From Paenibacillus sp. FSL H7-0357 (GTDB taxonomy: Bacteria; Bacillota; Bacilli; Paenibacillales; Paenibacillaceae), in contig NZ_CP009241.1 in NCBI RefSeq assembly GCF_000758525.1, forward strand, positions 5,642,001 to 5,706,000: a stretch of 64,000 bases of DNA, written 5' to 3'. The number at the start of each line of letters is the position of its first letter. Position 1 is the stretch's first letter. The notes beneath the pieces were generated by a model that searched no databases, was not told the origin of the DNA, and was given only the letters and a program-made list of their open reading frames with translations. This document shows, in pieces, positions 9,966 to 19,555 of this stretch. Position numbers and translations under genes: made by a program.

Positions 9966-10760
9966 TTATACGATTTGAAACACCGGCTGGTCTTTAACAA
10001 AGTGGACCGGAAGCTGTGGAAACTGCAACGACAGCCGCTCTGCCAGATAACTCATGCCGGGCGCTTCACTCTCTGCATGGCCCAGCATAATTAAGGCTTT
10101 ACTCCGCCCTTGATGGGCTGCATCCCTTATATACTCTGGAGTCTCCCACTCCGGACCTTCTCCGGCTATGATTAAATCGAGGGACTCTTGTTCAATTAAG
10201 GGGATCGCCGTGGCACCGCTGCCCCTGTAACCGACCAGTATTCCCACTCTGCGGCATGAAGTTGAGAGGCTGCCTGCTACACGCAAGTAAGGAATTTGAA
10301 GCTGCCGTTTCAGATATTCTGCAACCTCCGCAACCTTCATAGCAGGAATAGTCAGAATGGATGCAGAGGGCTGATGTGACGAAACATATTTCTGCCAATC
10401 AAGCGCCCGGAGAAGGCCTTCCATGATCCCATCCGGTGTATAGCGGTGCAGGTAATCATGAAACCGGTAAATTCCCAGTCCCGAGCCTGCGATCAGATCA
10501 GCTTTTTGCTTATATACAGAGTCATGCATGAGCCATTCCCGGTGATCCTGATGACTGAAAAAAACGCCTTCGTGCGTGATGATCAAATTGGCGCCCAAGG
10601 CAATAGCCTGTTCTATGACATACTGTGAAGCGGAGAAGGCTGTAACGATTCCCTGCACCTTCGTCTCCAGGCCCCCTGGCTCCAGCTTGTCTACAGTTCC
10701 GTCCGGCGTAGCAATTCCTGCCGTTAATTTATCTATAATGCATCCGAAAGTAGGTGTCAT
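9966..10760 (-). CDS. NIF3-like dinuclear metal-centre protein
   Basis: A 264-residue protein of the NIF3/DUF34 family. Metal-binding positions of the family are visible: LIITHEGVFF near the N-terminus, FHDYLHRYTPDG in the middle and IMLGHAESEAPGM near the C-terminus. Family members form hexamers with a two-metal centre; the reaction is unsettled. It follows the zinc dehydrogenase by 48 bases on the same strand, so here it seems to be part of the glucuronoxylan unit rather than the usual housekeeping copy. Confidence 0.85.
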   Translation of the reverse strand: MTPTFGCIIDKLTAGIATPDGTVDKLEPGGLETKVQGIVTAFSASQYVIEQAIALGANLIITHEGVFFSHQDHREWLMHDSVYKQKADLIAGSGLGIYRFHDYLHRYTPDGIMEGLLRALDWQKYVSSHQPSASILTIPAMKVAEVAEYLKRQLQIPYLRVAGSLSTSCRRVGILVGYRGSGATAIPLIEQESLDLIIAGEGPEWETPEYIRDAAHQGRSKALIMLGHAESEAPGMSYLAERLSLQFPQLPVHFVKDQPVFQIV

Positions 10761-10808
10761 TATGCCCTCCTAATGTTTTGTGAGCATAAGCTTCATCGAG
10801 ACTCAGGT

Positions 10809-11894
10809 CTATTCATTGGGATATACAATAACCTTCAGGCTGCCGCTTTTGTTATGAATGGCCCGTTCGAGCGCTTCGCGGGTTTCTGCCAGCGGGTAAC
10901 GGTCTGTAATTAACACACCTGCGTCCACGTCTCCCGAAGCCAAAAATTCGATTCCTTTGGGGTACGTATTGGCATATCGGAAGATGCCGTAAATGTCTAT
11001 TTCGTTATCCGCAATAAAGGGCACATTAAGCGGTATCTCATCCTGTGCCGGCAGACCTACGATAGCCAGCCTTCCCCCGCGCCGTATGGAATATAGTGCC
11101 GACTGCAGCGCCTTCGGATTACCGGCAGTCTCCCAGGCCACATCTACGCCCGCCCCATCCGTTAATTGCTTGATGGTCTCTACCGCGTCCTCTTTCCTGA
11201 TATTGATCGCATGCGTCGCTCCAAGGCGCAGCGCCGCCTCCAGTCTGACCTCCTCCAGATCGGTCACAATGATCCGGGAGGCCCCATGGGATTTGGCTGC
11301 CGCAACCGCCATCAGCCCGACAGGCCCCATCCCCATGATCGCCACCGTCTCACCTGCCTGCAGCCGGCTTCGTTTGGCCGCGTGGATGCCTACCGAGAAG
11401 GGTTCATTTAAAGCCGCTTCTTCAAAAGACAAATGAGCGGGAATCCTGAACACCATATCCTCGCGGATCGCCAGATACTGTACGAATGCTCCGTCTACAG
11501 GAGGTGTCGCAAGGAACTGGACATCGGGGCAAAGATTGTATCTTCCAGCCTTACAGGCGCTGCAGTGTCCGCAGGTCACTCCCGGTTCAACTGCAACACG
11601 GTCACCGATGACTGCTTTGGTTACCTTTTCTCCTGCGGCAACAATAACTCCCGCACATTCATGCCCCAGAATAATCGGCTTCTCCACTACAAACCGCCCA
11701 ATCCGGCCATGCTCATAGTAGTGCAGATCCGAGCCGCATACGCCAACGGCCATAACCTGGACGAGCACTTCATGATCGCCAACCTCCGGTACCGGCACTT
11801 CCTTAATTACGATGCTCCCGGGTTTGTCCATGACCGCTGCTTTCATGGTCAAGGGCAGCTTATCTTGTCTTGTGACTTGTGAATGCTTGCTCAT
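10809..11894 (-). CDS. Zinc-dependent medium-chain dehydrogenase (sorbitol/xylitol dehydrogenase-like)
   Basis: A 361-residue NAD-dependent polyol dehydrogenase. The catalytic-zinc residues lie in VGVCGSDLHYYEHG and GHECAGVI; the structural-zinc cysteines in CGHCSACKAGRYNLC. The Rossmann motif is MGMGPVGLMAVAAAKSHGAS. AGGGGGA stands upstream of the ATG at 11894. It lies 12 bases after the alpha-glucuronidase gene and is probably translated from the same mRNA. Polyol or keto-sugar interconversion linked to xylose or glucuronate metabolism is an inference from context. Confidence 0.88.
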   Translation of the reverse strand: MSKHSQVTRQDKLPLTMKAAVMDKPGSIVIKEVPVPEVGDHEVLVQVMAVGVCGSDLHYYEHGRIGRFVVEKPIILGHECAGVIVAAGEKVTKAVIGDRVAVEPGVTCGHCSACKAGRYNLCPDVQFLATPPVDGAFVQYLAIREDMVFRIPAHLSFEEAALNEPFSVGIHAAKRSRLQAGETVAIMGMGPVGLMAVAAAKSHGASRIIVTDLEEVRLEAALRLGATHAINIRKEDAVETIKQLTDGAGVDVAWETAGNPKALQSALYSIRRGGRLAIVGLPAQDEIPLNVPFIADNEIDIYGIFRYANTYPKGIEFLASGDVDAGVLITDRYPLAETREALERAIHNKSGSLKVIVYPNE

Positions 11895-11906
11895 GTCCGT
11901 TCCCCC

Positions 11907-13982
11907 TCAGTAAATGACCCGTTTGCTGTTATCTTCGATCCCGCTCTTCCGGTAAAAGTACGTATTGATCTGGTCGCACCATTCCTTGGCATGACCGGCC
12001 TGCTCCTTCAGGCGTTCCTCCACCTGTACGTAAAGACCTTCTGCAACCTTGTCCTTTAGACTGGTCCACATTGACAACAGCTCTGCTGCACGCTCCGCAC
12101 CTTCGAAGTGGGCATCATAAATATGCTGGATCACGGTTTTCCCGGAACGAAGCACATGGGTATATGGAACATGGTGGAAGAACAGTAGCAATTCATCGGG
12201 GCATTCCTCCAGAGAATCATAGTGCTCAGCATTGCTGCCTAAATATTGGGCACTGTAGCCAGTGCCTGTCTTAACCGTCCGGTCTACGCCGATTCCCCGA
12301 TGGTCGGCATAATGATAGGTGCCCCACTGCGAATATTCATAACCGTCGACATTCGGTCCATAATGATGCTCCGGATTGATCATCCAGCCTACGCCCAGCG
12401 GTGCCGTGTAGGATTCATAAATCTCCCACGAATCAAGCAAAATCCGGCTAATGACGCCTGATACTACCGGGTCTGTGCCAAAGGTCAGCGAGATCCATTC
12501 ACTGGCGATTTGCTCTGCCGTCAGCTCCGGATTCCAGGCAAGACGTCCGTATCCGTACAGATTCGCCTGTGCCAGCAGATGGCCGGTCCAATTCTTGTCA
12601 TTGCCCACATTGGAAACCGCTGCAATACCACTGTAACGGTTGCCCCATAGTGATCCATCCACGATATGCTTTACAGGGGAAGCCTCTCCTTTGGCATAGG
12701 TGTTGAATTCCATGATCTCTTTCCATTGGGGGACCAGATAACAGACATGGCGCTGCTGGCCGGTATATTCCTGGGCAATCTGGAATTCAATCACCTGATT
12801 GGTCCGCTCCAGCGCCCCGAACAGTGGCGATACAGGCTCTCTGACCTGGAAATCCATCGGGCCGTTCTTGATCTGCAGGATCACGTTATCGTTAAATTTG
12901 CCGTCGAGCGGTTTGAAATGGTCATAGGCTGCTCTGGCCCGGTCGGTCTTGCGGTCCCGCCAATCCTGCTTGCAGTTATAGACGAAGCAGCGCCAGATCA
13001 CGATTCCGCCAAACGGTTCAAGCGCTTCGGCCAGCATGTTGGCCCCGTCGGCATGGTCCCGGCCATAGGTGAACGGACCCGGGCGGTTCTCCGAATCGGC
13101 CTTGACCACAAATCCGCCAAAATCGGGGATGGCTGCATAGATTTCGGCTGCTTTACTCTGCCACCACCTGCGTACTTCAGGGTCCAAGGGATCGGCTGTC
13201 CCTACTTCTCCCTCATGCATCGGACCGGCAAAATTAACGCTCAGGAACAGCTTGATCCCATACAGCCTGAACACATCGGCAATTCTTGAAACGTCGGGCA
13301 GGTACTTCGAAATAAACAGCGTTTCAAGAGCATGGACATTCACATTATTGATCGCAATCGCGTTGATGCCTGCCGAGGACATCAACCGCGCATAATCGCG
13401 GATACGCTCTAGGTCGTCCGTGAACCGGTTGTTTTCATACAAAAACGATCTTCCCGAATATCCCCGCTCCACACTGCCGTCAAAATTATCCCAATGGTTG
13501 ATCATCCGCAGCCCGTTCACCGGATTGACTACCTCGTCCAACCCTTCAATGCTCTGCAGGCTGCCGATCAGGCGCAGCAGGTGAAATACACCATAGAGAA
13601 CACCCGCCGGTGATGAAGCGCCTACTGCAATGCAGTCATTTTCTTCACTGGATCGGATCGCAAAGCCTTCGGGGCCCACCTTTGCAAGGGTATCTTCAGC
13701 AAACACACTGGAAATTAATTCATTTCCTCCCTGGAAGGTGCCGATGGCAATACACAGCCCATCCGGTTTGGATGACACCTTTATGCCCAGCATAGATTCA
13801 ATACCTCTTTGCCATTCCTGAAGCGCAGCCTGAACCATATCGTCCTTTTCGGCAACCTTCACGGCCCCGCACCATTTCACGTATTGATTATATGCGTTCC
13901 CTTGCGGCAGCACCGGATAGCTTAACCAGGCATTGTATCCACTGTCAGCAAGAGTATGTTTATTATCGTTGGATGCTTTCAT
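11907..13982 (-). CDS. aguA: Alpha-glucuronidase, glycoside hydrolase family 67
   Basis: A 691-residue cytoplasmic GH67 enzyme that removes (4-O-methyl)glucuronic acid from the non-reducing end of aldouronic oligosaccharides. The catalytic acid is in [13 protein letters not shown] (E298); the pair of acidic residues that activates water is in [11 protein letters not shown] (D377) and IAQEYTGQQ (E405). Their spacing equals that of the Geobacillus enzyme. Length is normal and there is no signal peptide. It follows a GH52 remnant by 40 bases and leads into the dehydrogenase and NIF3 genes. Confidence 0.95.
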   Translation of the reverse strand: MKASNDNKHTLADSGYNAWLSYPVLPQGNAYNQYVKWCGAVKVAEKDDMVQAALQEWQRGIESMLGIKVSSKPDGLCIAIGTFQGGNELISSVFAEDTLAKVGPEGFAIRSSEENDCIAVGASSPAGVLYGVFHLLRLIGSLQSIEGLDEVVNPVNGLRMINHWDNFDGSVERGYSGRSFLYENNRFTDDLERIRDYARLMSSAGINAIAINNVNVHALETLFISKYLPDVSRIADVFRLYGIKLFLSVNFAGPMHEGEVGTADPLDPEVRRWWQSKAAEIYAAIPDFGGFVVKADSENRPGPFTYGRDHADGANMLAEALEPFGGIVIWRCFVYNCKQDWRDRKTDRARAAYDHFKPLDGKFNDNVILQIKNGPMDFQVREPVSPLFGALERTNQVIEFQIAQEYTGQQRHVCYLVPQWKEIMEFNTYAKGEASPVKHIVDGSLWGNRYSGIAAVSNVGNDKNWTGHLLAQANLYGYGRLAWNPELTAEQIASEWISLTFGTDPVVSGVISRILLDSWEIYESYTAPLGVGWMINPEHHYGPNVDGYEYSQWGTYHYADHRGIGVDRTVKTGTGYSAQYLGSNAEHYDSLEECPDELLLFFHHVPYTHVLRSGKTVIQHIYDAHFEGAERAAELLSMWTSLKDKVAEGLYVQVEERLKEQAGHAKEWCDQINTYFYRKSGIEDNSKRVIY

Positions 13983-14022
13983 ATGCAGAATTCCTCCTTG
14001 TTCTGGCCTGAAGTAATTTGAC

Positions 14023-14787
14023 TTAGCGTACAGCTTCCCGGGTCAGCGACCGGTTTCCTGTGCCCTCAACCAGCCACAGGATTGCAGTTACTCCCCGTGG
14101 ATAATACTTGCTGCCGCCGATTAGGCCGGATAGTATTTGGTCACTCCAGCACCAGTACGAAAGCTCGGGATGGAGCAGCCAGCTGACATGTGCCGCATCG
14201 GCCGCGAGTCCGCGTTCATCCCAGGGCAGATGCAGAATTTCCCGGGCGATGAACTGGGATAGATAGATTTTACTCAGCCATGAATTGTTGCTTGTAGACG
14301 AGAGTTTCCACCCCCCGTCATCAAAAAGGCAAACTCCCGGAACCAGCACATTGTTCAAGTGTGTGTTCAGCGTACTCAGATAATCGGCAAATCTGCCATT
14401 TGGATCGAGCGCTTCTTCACAGCCGGTGAAGAGCGGGAACACAAGCCCTTCAATCGCCGGGATAATGCAGGAATGGTTGTCTTCATTGATGATGGCCGGA
14501 ATGTATCCTTCGCTGTTCAACTGTGAAGCTATGGACGCGGCGCATTTGTCAGCCTGCAGTCCGGCATCCGCTGACAGCTCAGCCCATCCTTCTTCTCTGA
14601 ACAATTTCTCCAGTGCTACATAAGCTGCCCAGCATTTGCCCGCCATGTAAATATTATTGCGGGACTGCCCAAGCGAAGTATCCAAACTGTCGTACGTCGT
14701 AATCTCTGCGCCGCCTTGAGTCCGGTTGCTGTCAAGTCCCATCAGTCCCTTGCGCAAGTTGCTGTCAGGATGATCGCGGTTCAGCAT
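14023..14787 (-). pseudogene. C-terminal remnant of a GH52 beta-xylosidase
   Basis: The 254 residues match the last third of GH52 beta-xylosidases (TTYDSLDTSLGQSRNNIYMA, GVCLFDDGGWKLSSTSNNSW). Family members are about 700 residues, so some 450 N-terminal residues with the catalytic part are missing. Reading upstream in frame gives a short in-frame extension (KQSFG) and then a stop near 14836, followed by the promoter region of the divergent AraC gene. A 5' deletion has therefore removed most of the gene. It lies immediately ahead of the intact alpha-glucuronidase. Confidence 0.8.
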
Positions 14788-14956
14788 GCCGAAGCTCTGC
14801 TTAAGCTCTCTTGTTCTGCTTGTTCTTGTTCATCCTATCATGGGTCCGGCAGCCGGGAACATTGTCAAATCGAGCATTTATTTACCCAAATCAAGCAGAA
14901 CTCAGATATACTGATATAGACAAAACAGAACTCAAATAATCGGGGGGGAGCTTCTT

Positions 14957-15865
14957 GTGGTTTCAGCATTTCTGCCGCCTGTACTTGGACAAAGTATCAG
15001 CGAAACGATTATACCGGATGTGAAAACAACTCTTAATCTGTTCGGTATGCATCTGCGAAAGGTAAGTGGAGAGTGGGATTATCCCGTCCATGCTCACCCT
15101 CAATACGAATTTAATTATGTGCTTGAAGGAGAACAGCTGATTATCGTAAATAATCACAGCTATACTCAGCGGGCCGGAGATCTGGTCCTGCTAAGGCCCG
15201 GAGATTCACATTCCAGTCGAAGCGGCAATGGCAAGCCCTTCACCTATTTCTGCATTCATTTTGATATCGATGACAAGATCCTGATCTCCCTGCTGAGCCG
15301 CCTGAACCATGTTCTCTTTGAATCCGACAGCACCATTGCCCATAAATTAGGTCCGGTTCTCTCTAAACTGGTGGAGATTTCAAAGTCAATTGCCGGAGAT
15401 ATTACGATGTCCCAGCGAATGCGGCTGCAGTCCGCAGTTTTCGATCTGTTCGCCCAGCTGTGGGAGGCCTTTTCCATTGATGCTCATTTATCTTCGTCCA
15501 CTACTTATGAGAAGGTAGAGCTTGCCCACCAGATCCGCAGCCGCCTGCAGGGACTGGTCTATCAGCAATTCAAGCTGGAACTGCCTTACGACAGCCATTA
15601 CGGCATTGATGACATTGCTGCAGAGCTTGGGATCAGCACCTCACATTGTTACCGTGTATTCCGGCAAGTCTTCGGCATGTCGCCCAGAGTTTTTCTGTCC
15701 GAGCAAATGCTTCATGAAGCAAAGGTACTTCTGGATGATCCCAGCTTATCCGTGAGCCAGATTTCGGGCATTCTGGGTTACCGTGATATTGCCCATTTCA
15801 GCCGGCAATTCAAACGCTGGTACGGCAAATCACCGCGCGAGTATCGGGGATCAACGGACGAATAA
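14957..15865 (+). CDS. AraC-family transcriptional regulator with cupin sensor
   Basis: A 302-residue AraC regulator starting with GTG, preceded by GGGGGGGAG. The N-terminal cupin (VHAHPQYEFNYVLEGEQ) is the likely sugar-sensing domain; the C-terminal 100 residues hold two helix-turn-helix motifs (DIAAELGISTSHCYRVFRQ and ISGILGYRDIAHFSRQFKRW). It is divergent from the GH52 remnant/GH67/dehydrogenase unit and is the natural candidate for its activator. Confidence 0.88.
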   Translation: MVSAFLPPVLGQSISETIIPDVKTTLNLFGMHLRKVSGEWDYPVHAHPQYEFNYVLEGEQLIIVNNHSYTQRAGDLVLLRPGDSHSSRSGNGKPFTYFCIHFDIDDKILISLLSRLNHVLFESDSTIAHKLGPVLSKLVEISKSIAGDITMSQRMRLQSAVFDLFAQLWEAFSIDAHLSSSTTYEKVELAHQIRSRLQGLVYQQFKLELPYDSHYGIDDIAAELGISTSHCYRVFRQVFGMSPRVFLSEQMLHEAKVLLDDPSLSVSQISGILGYRDIAHFSRQFKRWYGKSPREYRGSTDE

Positions 15866-15915
15866 GCTTGGGACACCCCTGGTTGTTTGAGCAGAACAAG
15901 TTTATGCAATCTTAA

Positions 15916-16029
15916 AAAAACGCAAAAAAAGAAATCGCCCTTTTTGGTAAAATGGAAGTGCCACCAACCATCTCAAAAAGAAGCGATTTCTTTGTATATT
16001 CAATATAGGATGGACTCGGGAAATTCAGT
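15916..16029 (+). mobile_element. 5' end remnant of an IS1182-type element
   Basis: The stretch contains a leader and the start of a frame reading LYIQYRMDSG, like the MYIQYTM start of IS1182-family transposases; the rest of the transposase is absent. The frame meets a stop within about 35 codons. The right boundary coincides with the point where a leftward gene (16030-16113) loses its coding sense. Family assignment rests on the short N-terminal match only. Confidence 0.4.
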
Positions 16030-16113
16030 CTACCTTTGCACCATAGGAGCGCATAAAAAGAACTGTCCATCAAAATGCACCCCGGCAAATTCCTGATCCT
16101 CATACTGATACAT
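16030..16113 (-). pseudogene. Truncated small gene interrupted by IS remnant
   Basis: CCGGAGGA precedes an ATG at 16113 that starts a 27-codon frame (MYQYEDQEFAGVHFDGQFFL...) ending in TAG at the edge of the IS remnant. The good ribosome binding site and protein-like start suggest the N-terminus of a longer gene cut by the insertion. The product is not recognised. Confidence 0.35.
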
Positions 16114-16149
16114 ACGATAATTCCTCCGGAATAATAAAGTTCCTGATAC

Positions 16150-16485
16150 TTAAATTTTCTTCTTCCGCGGCGCTGCTTTCTTGCGGGCTTTGCTCTTTGC
16201 TGCAAGCTTTTCCTCAGCCAGCTTATGGATTTCTTCTATACGAAGCTGCTCTTGGCGAATCTTTTCTGCTGCCACCTGTTCCCTTTTCAATTGTAAATCT
16301 GCAGCAGCTTGTTCCTGAAAAGAAGGATTGGCTGTTTTCAAATAGCGCTCAAAGGCTTCCGGATACAGAAAGCTTTTTTCACCAATGGCTTCCGAAAATA
16401 ACACGCTTATCCGTCCGTCGATATGGCTGACGACAATTCCAGGGCCATACCCGGTATGATAGATTTGTTCATTTACCCAGTTCAT
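16150..16485 (-). CDS. Conserved hypothetical protein with charged C-terminal tail
   Basis: A 111-residue protein. The N-terminal 50 residues (MNWVNEQIYHTGYGPGIVVS, then DGRISVLFSEAIGEKSFLYP) form a small beta-rich domain; the remainder is a highly charged helix of Gln/Glu/Lys/Ala ending in a Lys/Arg-rich tail, which may bind nucleic acid or form a coiled coil. The ATG at 16485 has AAAGGAG ten bases upstream; an upstream in-frame start at 16518 would overlap the UvrA stop. It lies 16 bases downstream of the UvrA-family gene. Function not recognised. Confidence 0.6.
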   Translation of the reverse strand: MNWVNEQIYHTGYGPGIVVSHIDGRISVLFSEAIGEKSFLYPEAFERYLKTANPSFQEQAAADLQLKREQVAAEKIRQEQLRIEEIHKLAEEKLAAKSKARKKAAPRKKKI

Positions 16486-16501
16486 TGCGGCAATGCTCCT
16501 T

Positions 16502-19348
16502 TCATCCACTCTGCACACAACTTTTATCCAGCTCTTTTTTTAAATATTGGCCTGTATGGCTCGTTTCAACAGAAGCTACCTGCTCCGGTGTGCCTGTGCA
16601 TACAATCGTTCCGCCTTCCGCTCCACCTTCAGGTCCCAGATCAATGATGTAATCTGCATTTTTGATCAAATCCAGATTATGTTCAATAACGACTACGGTA
16701 TTGCCCGCATCGGTTAACGAATGCAGAACATCAATCAATTGATGCACATCTGAAAAATGCAGCCCGGTCGTCGGCTCATCCATGACATAAATAGTAGACC
16801 CGGTTGCCGGCTTAAGCAGCTCTGCTGCCAGCTTTACCCGCTGCGCTTCCCCTCCGGATAATGTGGTGGACGATTGCCCGAGTTTAATATAACCGAGTCC
16901 CACGCTGCAGAGCGCTTCGATCTTTTTGCGGATTTTAGGAATATTCTCAAAAAACTGAACTGCTTCCTGAGCCGTCATTTCCAGTACATCCGCAATACTC
17001 TTGCCTTTATAGTGGACCTCAAGCGTTTCACGGCTGTATCTTCGCCCTTTGCAAATGCTGCAGGGCACATAGACATCCGGGAGAAAGTGCATTTCCACCC
17101 TAATCAATCCTTCGCCCGCACAAGCCTCACAACGGCCCCCTTTTATATTGAAAGAAAACCGTCCCGGGCCATAAGCACGAATCTTCGCTTCATTGGTGAG
17201 CGAGAACAGCGTGCGGATATTATCAAACAAACCTGTATAGGTGGCCGGATTGGATCTCGGGGTGCGTCCGATCGGTTGTTGGTCGATATTGATGATCTTG
17301 TCCAGATGCTCCATTCCTTCTATGCTCAGGTGAGCTCCGGGAACGGTATGAGCCCTGTTGAGCGATGCTGCCAGCTTTTTGTACAGGATTTCGTTGACCA
17401 GACTAGACTTACCTGAGCCTGAAACCCCTGTGACACAAGTGAACGTACCGAGCGGAATCGACACATGAATCCCCTGCAAATTGTTGGCGGCTGCCCCTGT
17501 AATGGTTAGCTGTTGTCCAGTTCCGGCACGGCGCGTTTCAGGTACGGGGATCTGCTTTTGCCGGGAAAGATACTGGCCCGTAATGGAGCGGGACTCCGCC
17601 AGGATGTCTTCAAGTCCCCCCTGCACCACCACTTCACCGCCATTCATACCGGCATAAGGACCAATGTCCACGATCCAGTCCGCCTGCCGTATGGTATCCT
17701 CATCGTGTTCCACGACGATTAAGGTGTTGCCGAGATCACGCATTTTTTTCAAAGCCAGCAGCAGGCGGTCATTGTCCCGTTGATGCAGCCCAATCGAAGG
17801 CTCGTCCAAAATATACAGTACGCCCATCAGCCCGGAACCGAGCTGCGTCGCCAGACGAATGCGCTGGCTTTCACCGCCCGATAAAGTTCCGGCAGCTCTG
17901 GAAAGCGTTAAATAGTTCAGCCCTACGTTGTTCAGGAACTGATATCTGGAATCAATCTCCTGAAGAATAGAACCGGCAATCTTGGAATGTTCCTTCGACA
18001 AGCTCAGATTTCTAATCAATTGCAGTTCCGCGTCAATGGATAAGCTGCAGAATTCCGATATATTCAACCCATTAACAGTAACTGCAAGAACAACTGGGGA
18101 CAGGCGGTCACCGTGACAATCCGGACAGGGCAATACGGACATGTACTCTTCAATTTCTTTTTGCATCGCCTCAGAGGGTGTCTCGCGGTAACGCCGCTCC
18201 AGATTGTTCACAATGCCTTCAAAGTATTCTTTCACATATTTTCTTAAGGCCTCACTGGGATGGTACACTTCAAGCTTCTCTCCACGGGTTCCATACAGCA
18301 GCGCATCCAGTGCTTCTTCCGTAAGCTCGCCTAGCGGAGTGTCGAAATCAAAGCCATACCTTGCTCCGAGCGCTTCATAGTACATTTTGCAAAAGGAATT
18401 ACTCTTGACATTGTTCCAGCCGTTGGCCACAATCCCGCCTGAGTTGATCGAGCGGCTTTTATCAGGAATAACCTTGCCCGGATCGACCTTCAAATGCGAA
18501 CCCAAACCGGAGCAGGCCGGACAAGCACCCTCATGATTGTTGAACGAGAACATACGCGGGGATAACTCCGGCAGTGAGATCGAGCAGTAAGGGCAGGCAT
18601 AGGTTTGCGAGAATAAGGTCTCTTCACCGCTGGCGGTTTGACGAATAACGACCAGATCGCCTGAGAGCGACAATGCCGTTTCCAGGGAGTCTGACAGCCT
18701 TTGAACATCTATGTCCTTCACTATCAGACGATCAATCACTATTGCGATTTGATGTTTTTTATTTTTGTCCAAGCGTATTTCACCGGATAAGTCATGAACC
18801 TCCCCATTCACCCGGACCCGGACATATCCATTTTGTTTGGCCTGTTCGAATACATGCTGATGCTCTCCTTTTTGGTCACGGACGACGGGAGCCAGTATTT
18901 CGTATTTGGTTCCGATAGGAAGACTGCTGATCTGTTCCACAATCTGATCCACAGATTGGCGTTCAACCCTTCTCCCGCAGGAGGGGCAATGGGGAATTCC
19001 GATCTTGGACCACAGCAAACGCAGATAATCATAAATTTCTGTAACTGTCCCCACTGTTGAACGCGGATTGTTTGAAGTCGTCTTTTGCTCGATGGCTACG
19101 GCAGGTGAAAGTCCGTCGATAGAATTGACATCCGGCTTGCCCCTAAGCCCCAGAAATTGCCGGGCGTAGGACGAGAGCGATTCCACATAACGCATTTGTC
19201 CTTCGGCATACAACGTATCAAAAGCCAGACTCGATTTGCCCGATCCGCTTACCCCGGTAAAAACTACGAATTGGTTGCGTGGGATGTTAAGACTGACATT
19301 CTTCAGATTATTTTCCCTGGCTCCGTGAACACTTATATATTTATGCAT
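16502..19348 (-). CDS. UvrA-family excinuclease ATPase (likely a UvrA paralogue)
   Basis: A 948-residue protein with the full UvrA plan: two ABC ATPase modules with Walker A motifs (GVSGSGKSS near residues 32-40 and a second in the C-terminal half), LSGGE signatures in both halves, and zinc-finger cysteines (CPSCGR, CPYC/CPAC, CEAC/CSIC). AGGAGG lies four bases before the ATG at 19348. UvrA scans DNA for bulky lesions and loads UvrB. uvrA normally sits next to uvrB; here it is alone, without a visible LexA box, so a second UvrA is likely. Confidence 0.88.
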   Translation of the reverse strand: MHKYISVHGARENNLKNVSLNIPRNQFVVFTGVSGSGKSSLAFDTLYAEGQMRYVESLSSYARQFLGLRGKPDVNSIDGLSPAVAIEQKTTSNNPRSTVGTVTEIYDYLRLLWSKIGIPHCPSCGRRVERQSVDQIVEQISSLPIGTKYEILAPVVRDQKGEHQHVFEQAKQNGYVRVRVNGEVHDLSGEIRLDKNKKHQIAIVIDRLIVKDIDVQRLSDSLETALSLSGDLVVIRQTASGEETLFSQTYACPYCSISLPELSPRMFSFNNHEGACPACSGLGSHLKVDPGKVIPDKSRSINSGGIVANGWNNVKSNSFCKMYYEALGARYGFDFDTPLGELTEEALDALLYGTRGEKLEVYHPSEALRKYVKEYFEGIVNNLERRYRETPSEAMQKEIEEYMSVLPCPDCHGDRLSPVVLAVTVNGLNISEFCSLSIDAELQLIRNLSLSKEHSKIAGSILQEIDSRYQFLNNVGLNYLTLSRAAGTLSGGESQRIRLATQLGSGLMGVLYILDEPSIGLHQRDNDRLLLALKKMRDLGNTLIVVEHDEDTIRQADWIVDIGPYAGMNGGEVVVQGGLEDILAESRSITGQYLSRQKQIPVPETRRAGTGQQLTITGAAANNLQGIHVSIPLGTFTCVTGVSGSGKSSLVNEILYKKLAASLNRAHTVPGAHLSIEGMEHLDKIINIDQQPIGRTPRSNPATYTGLFDNIRTLFSLTNEAKIRAYGPGRFSFNIKGGRCEACAGEGLIRVEMHFLPDVYVPCSICKGRRYSRETLEVHYKGKSIADVLEMTAQEAVQFFENIPKIRKKIEALCSVGLGYIKLGQSSTTLSGGEAQRVKLAAELLKPATGSTIYVMDEPTTGLHFSDVHQLIDVLHSLTDAGNTVVVIEHNLDLIKNADYIIDLGPEGGAEGGTIVCTGTPEQVASVETSHTGQYLKKELDKSCVQSG

Positions 19349-19483
19349 AAGGCCTCCTAATTTGAACAAAAAAAACACTCTTAAATAAATTCTATCATAT
19401 GCATGTCAAGGATTTTTACCATATAATGTAATTTATTCAGACTTTATTTTTTTATCAAAATAGGTTTGAACTATATTTTTCAG

Positions 19484-19497
19484 GGAAAACGCTTTAA
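19484..19497 (+). promoter_or_regulatory. Weak cre-like site upstream of the exo-oligoxylanase gene
   Basis: GGAAAACGCTTTAA resembles the CcpA site consensus (TGNAANCGNWNNCA) with two mismatches. It lies about 60 bases ahead of the start codon, where a CcpA operator would be expected for a xylan-use gene. Confidence 0.3.
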
Positions 19498-19555
19498 TTT
19501 GTTCACCTTCCGCCATGCTATACTTTGGGCAAAATCAGTTCTACTGGAGGGTGCT

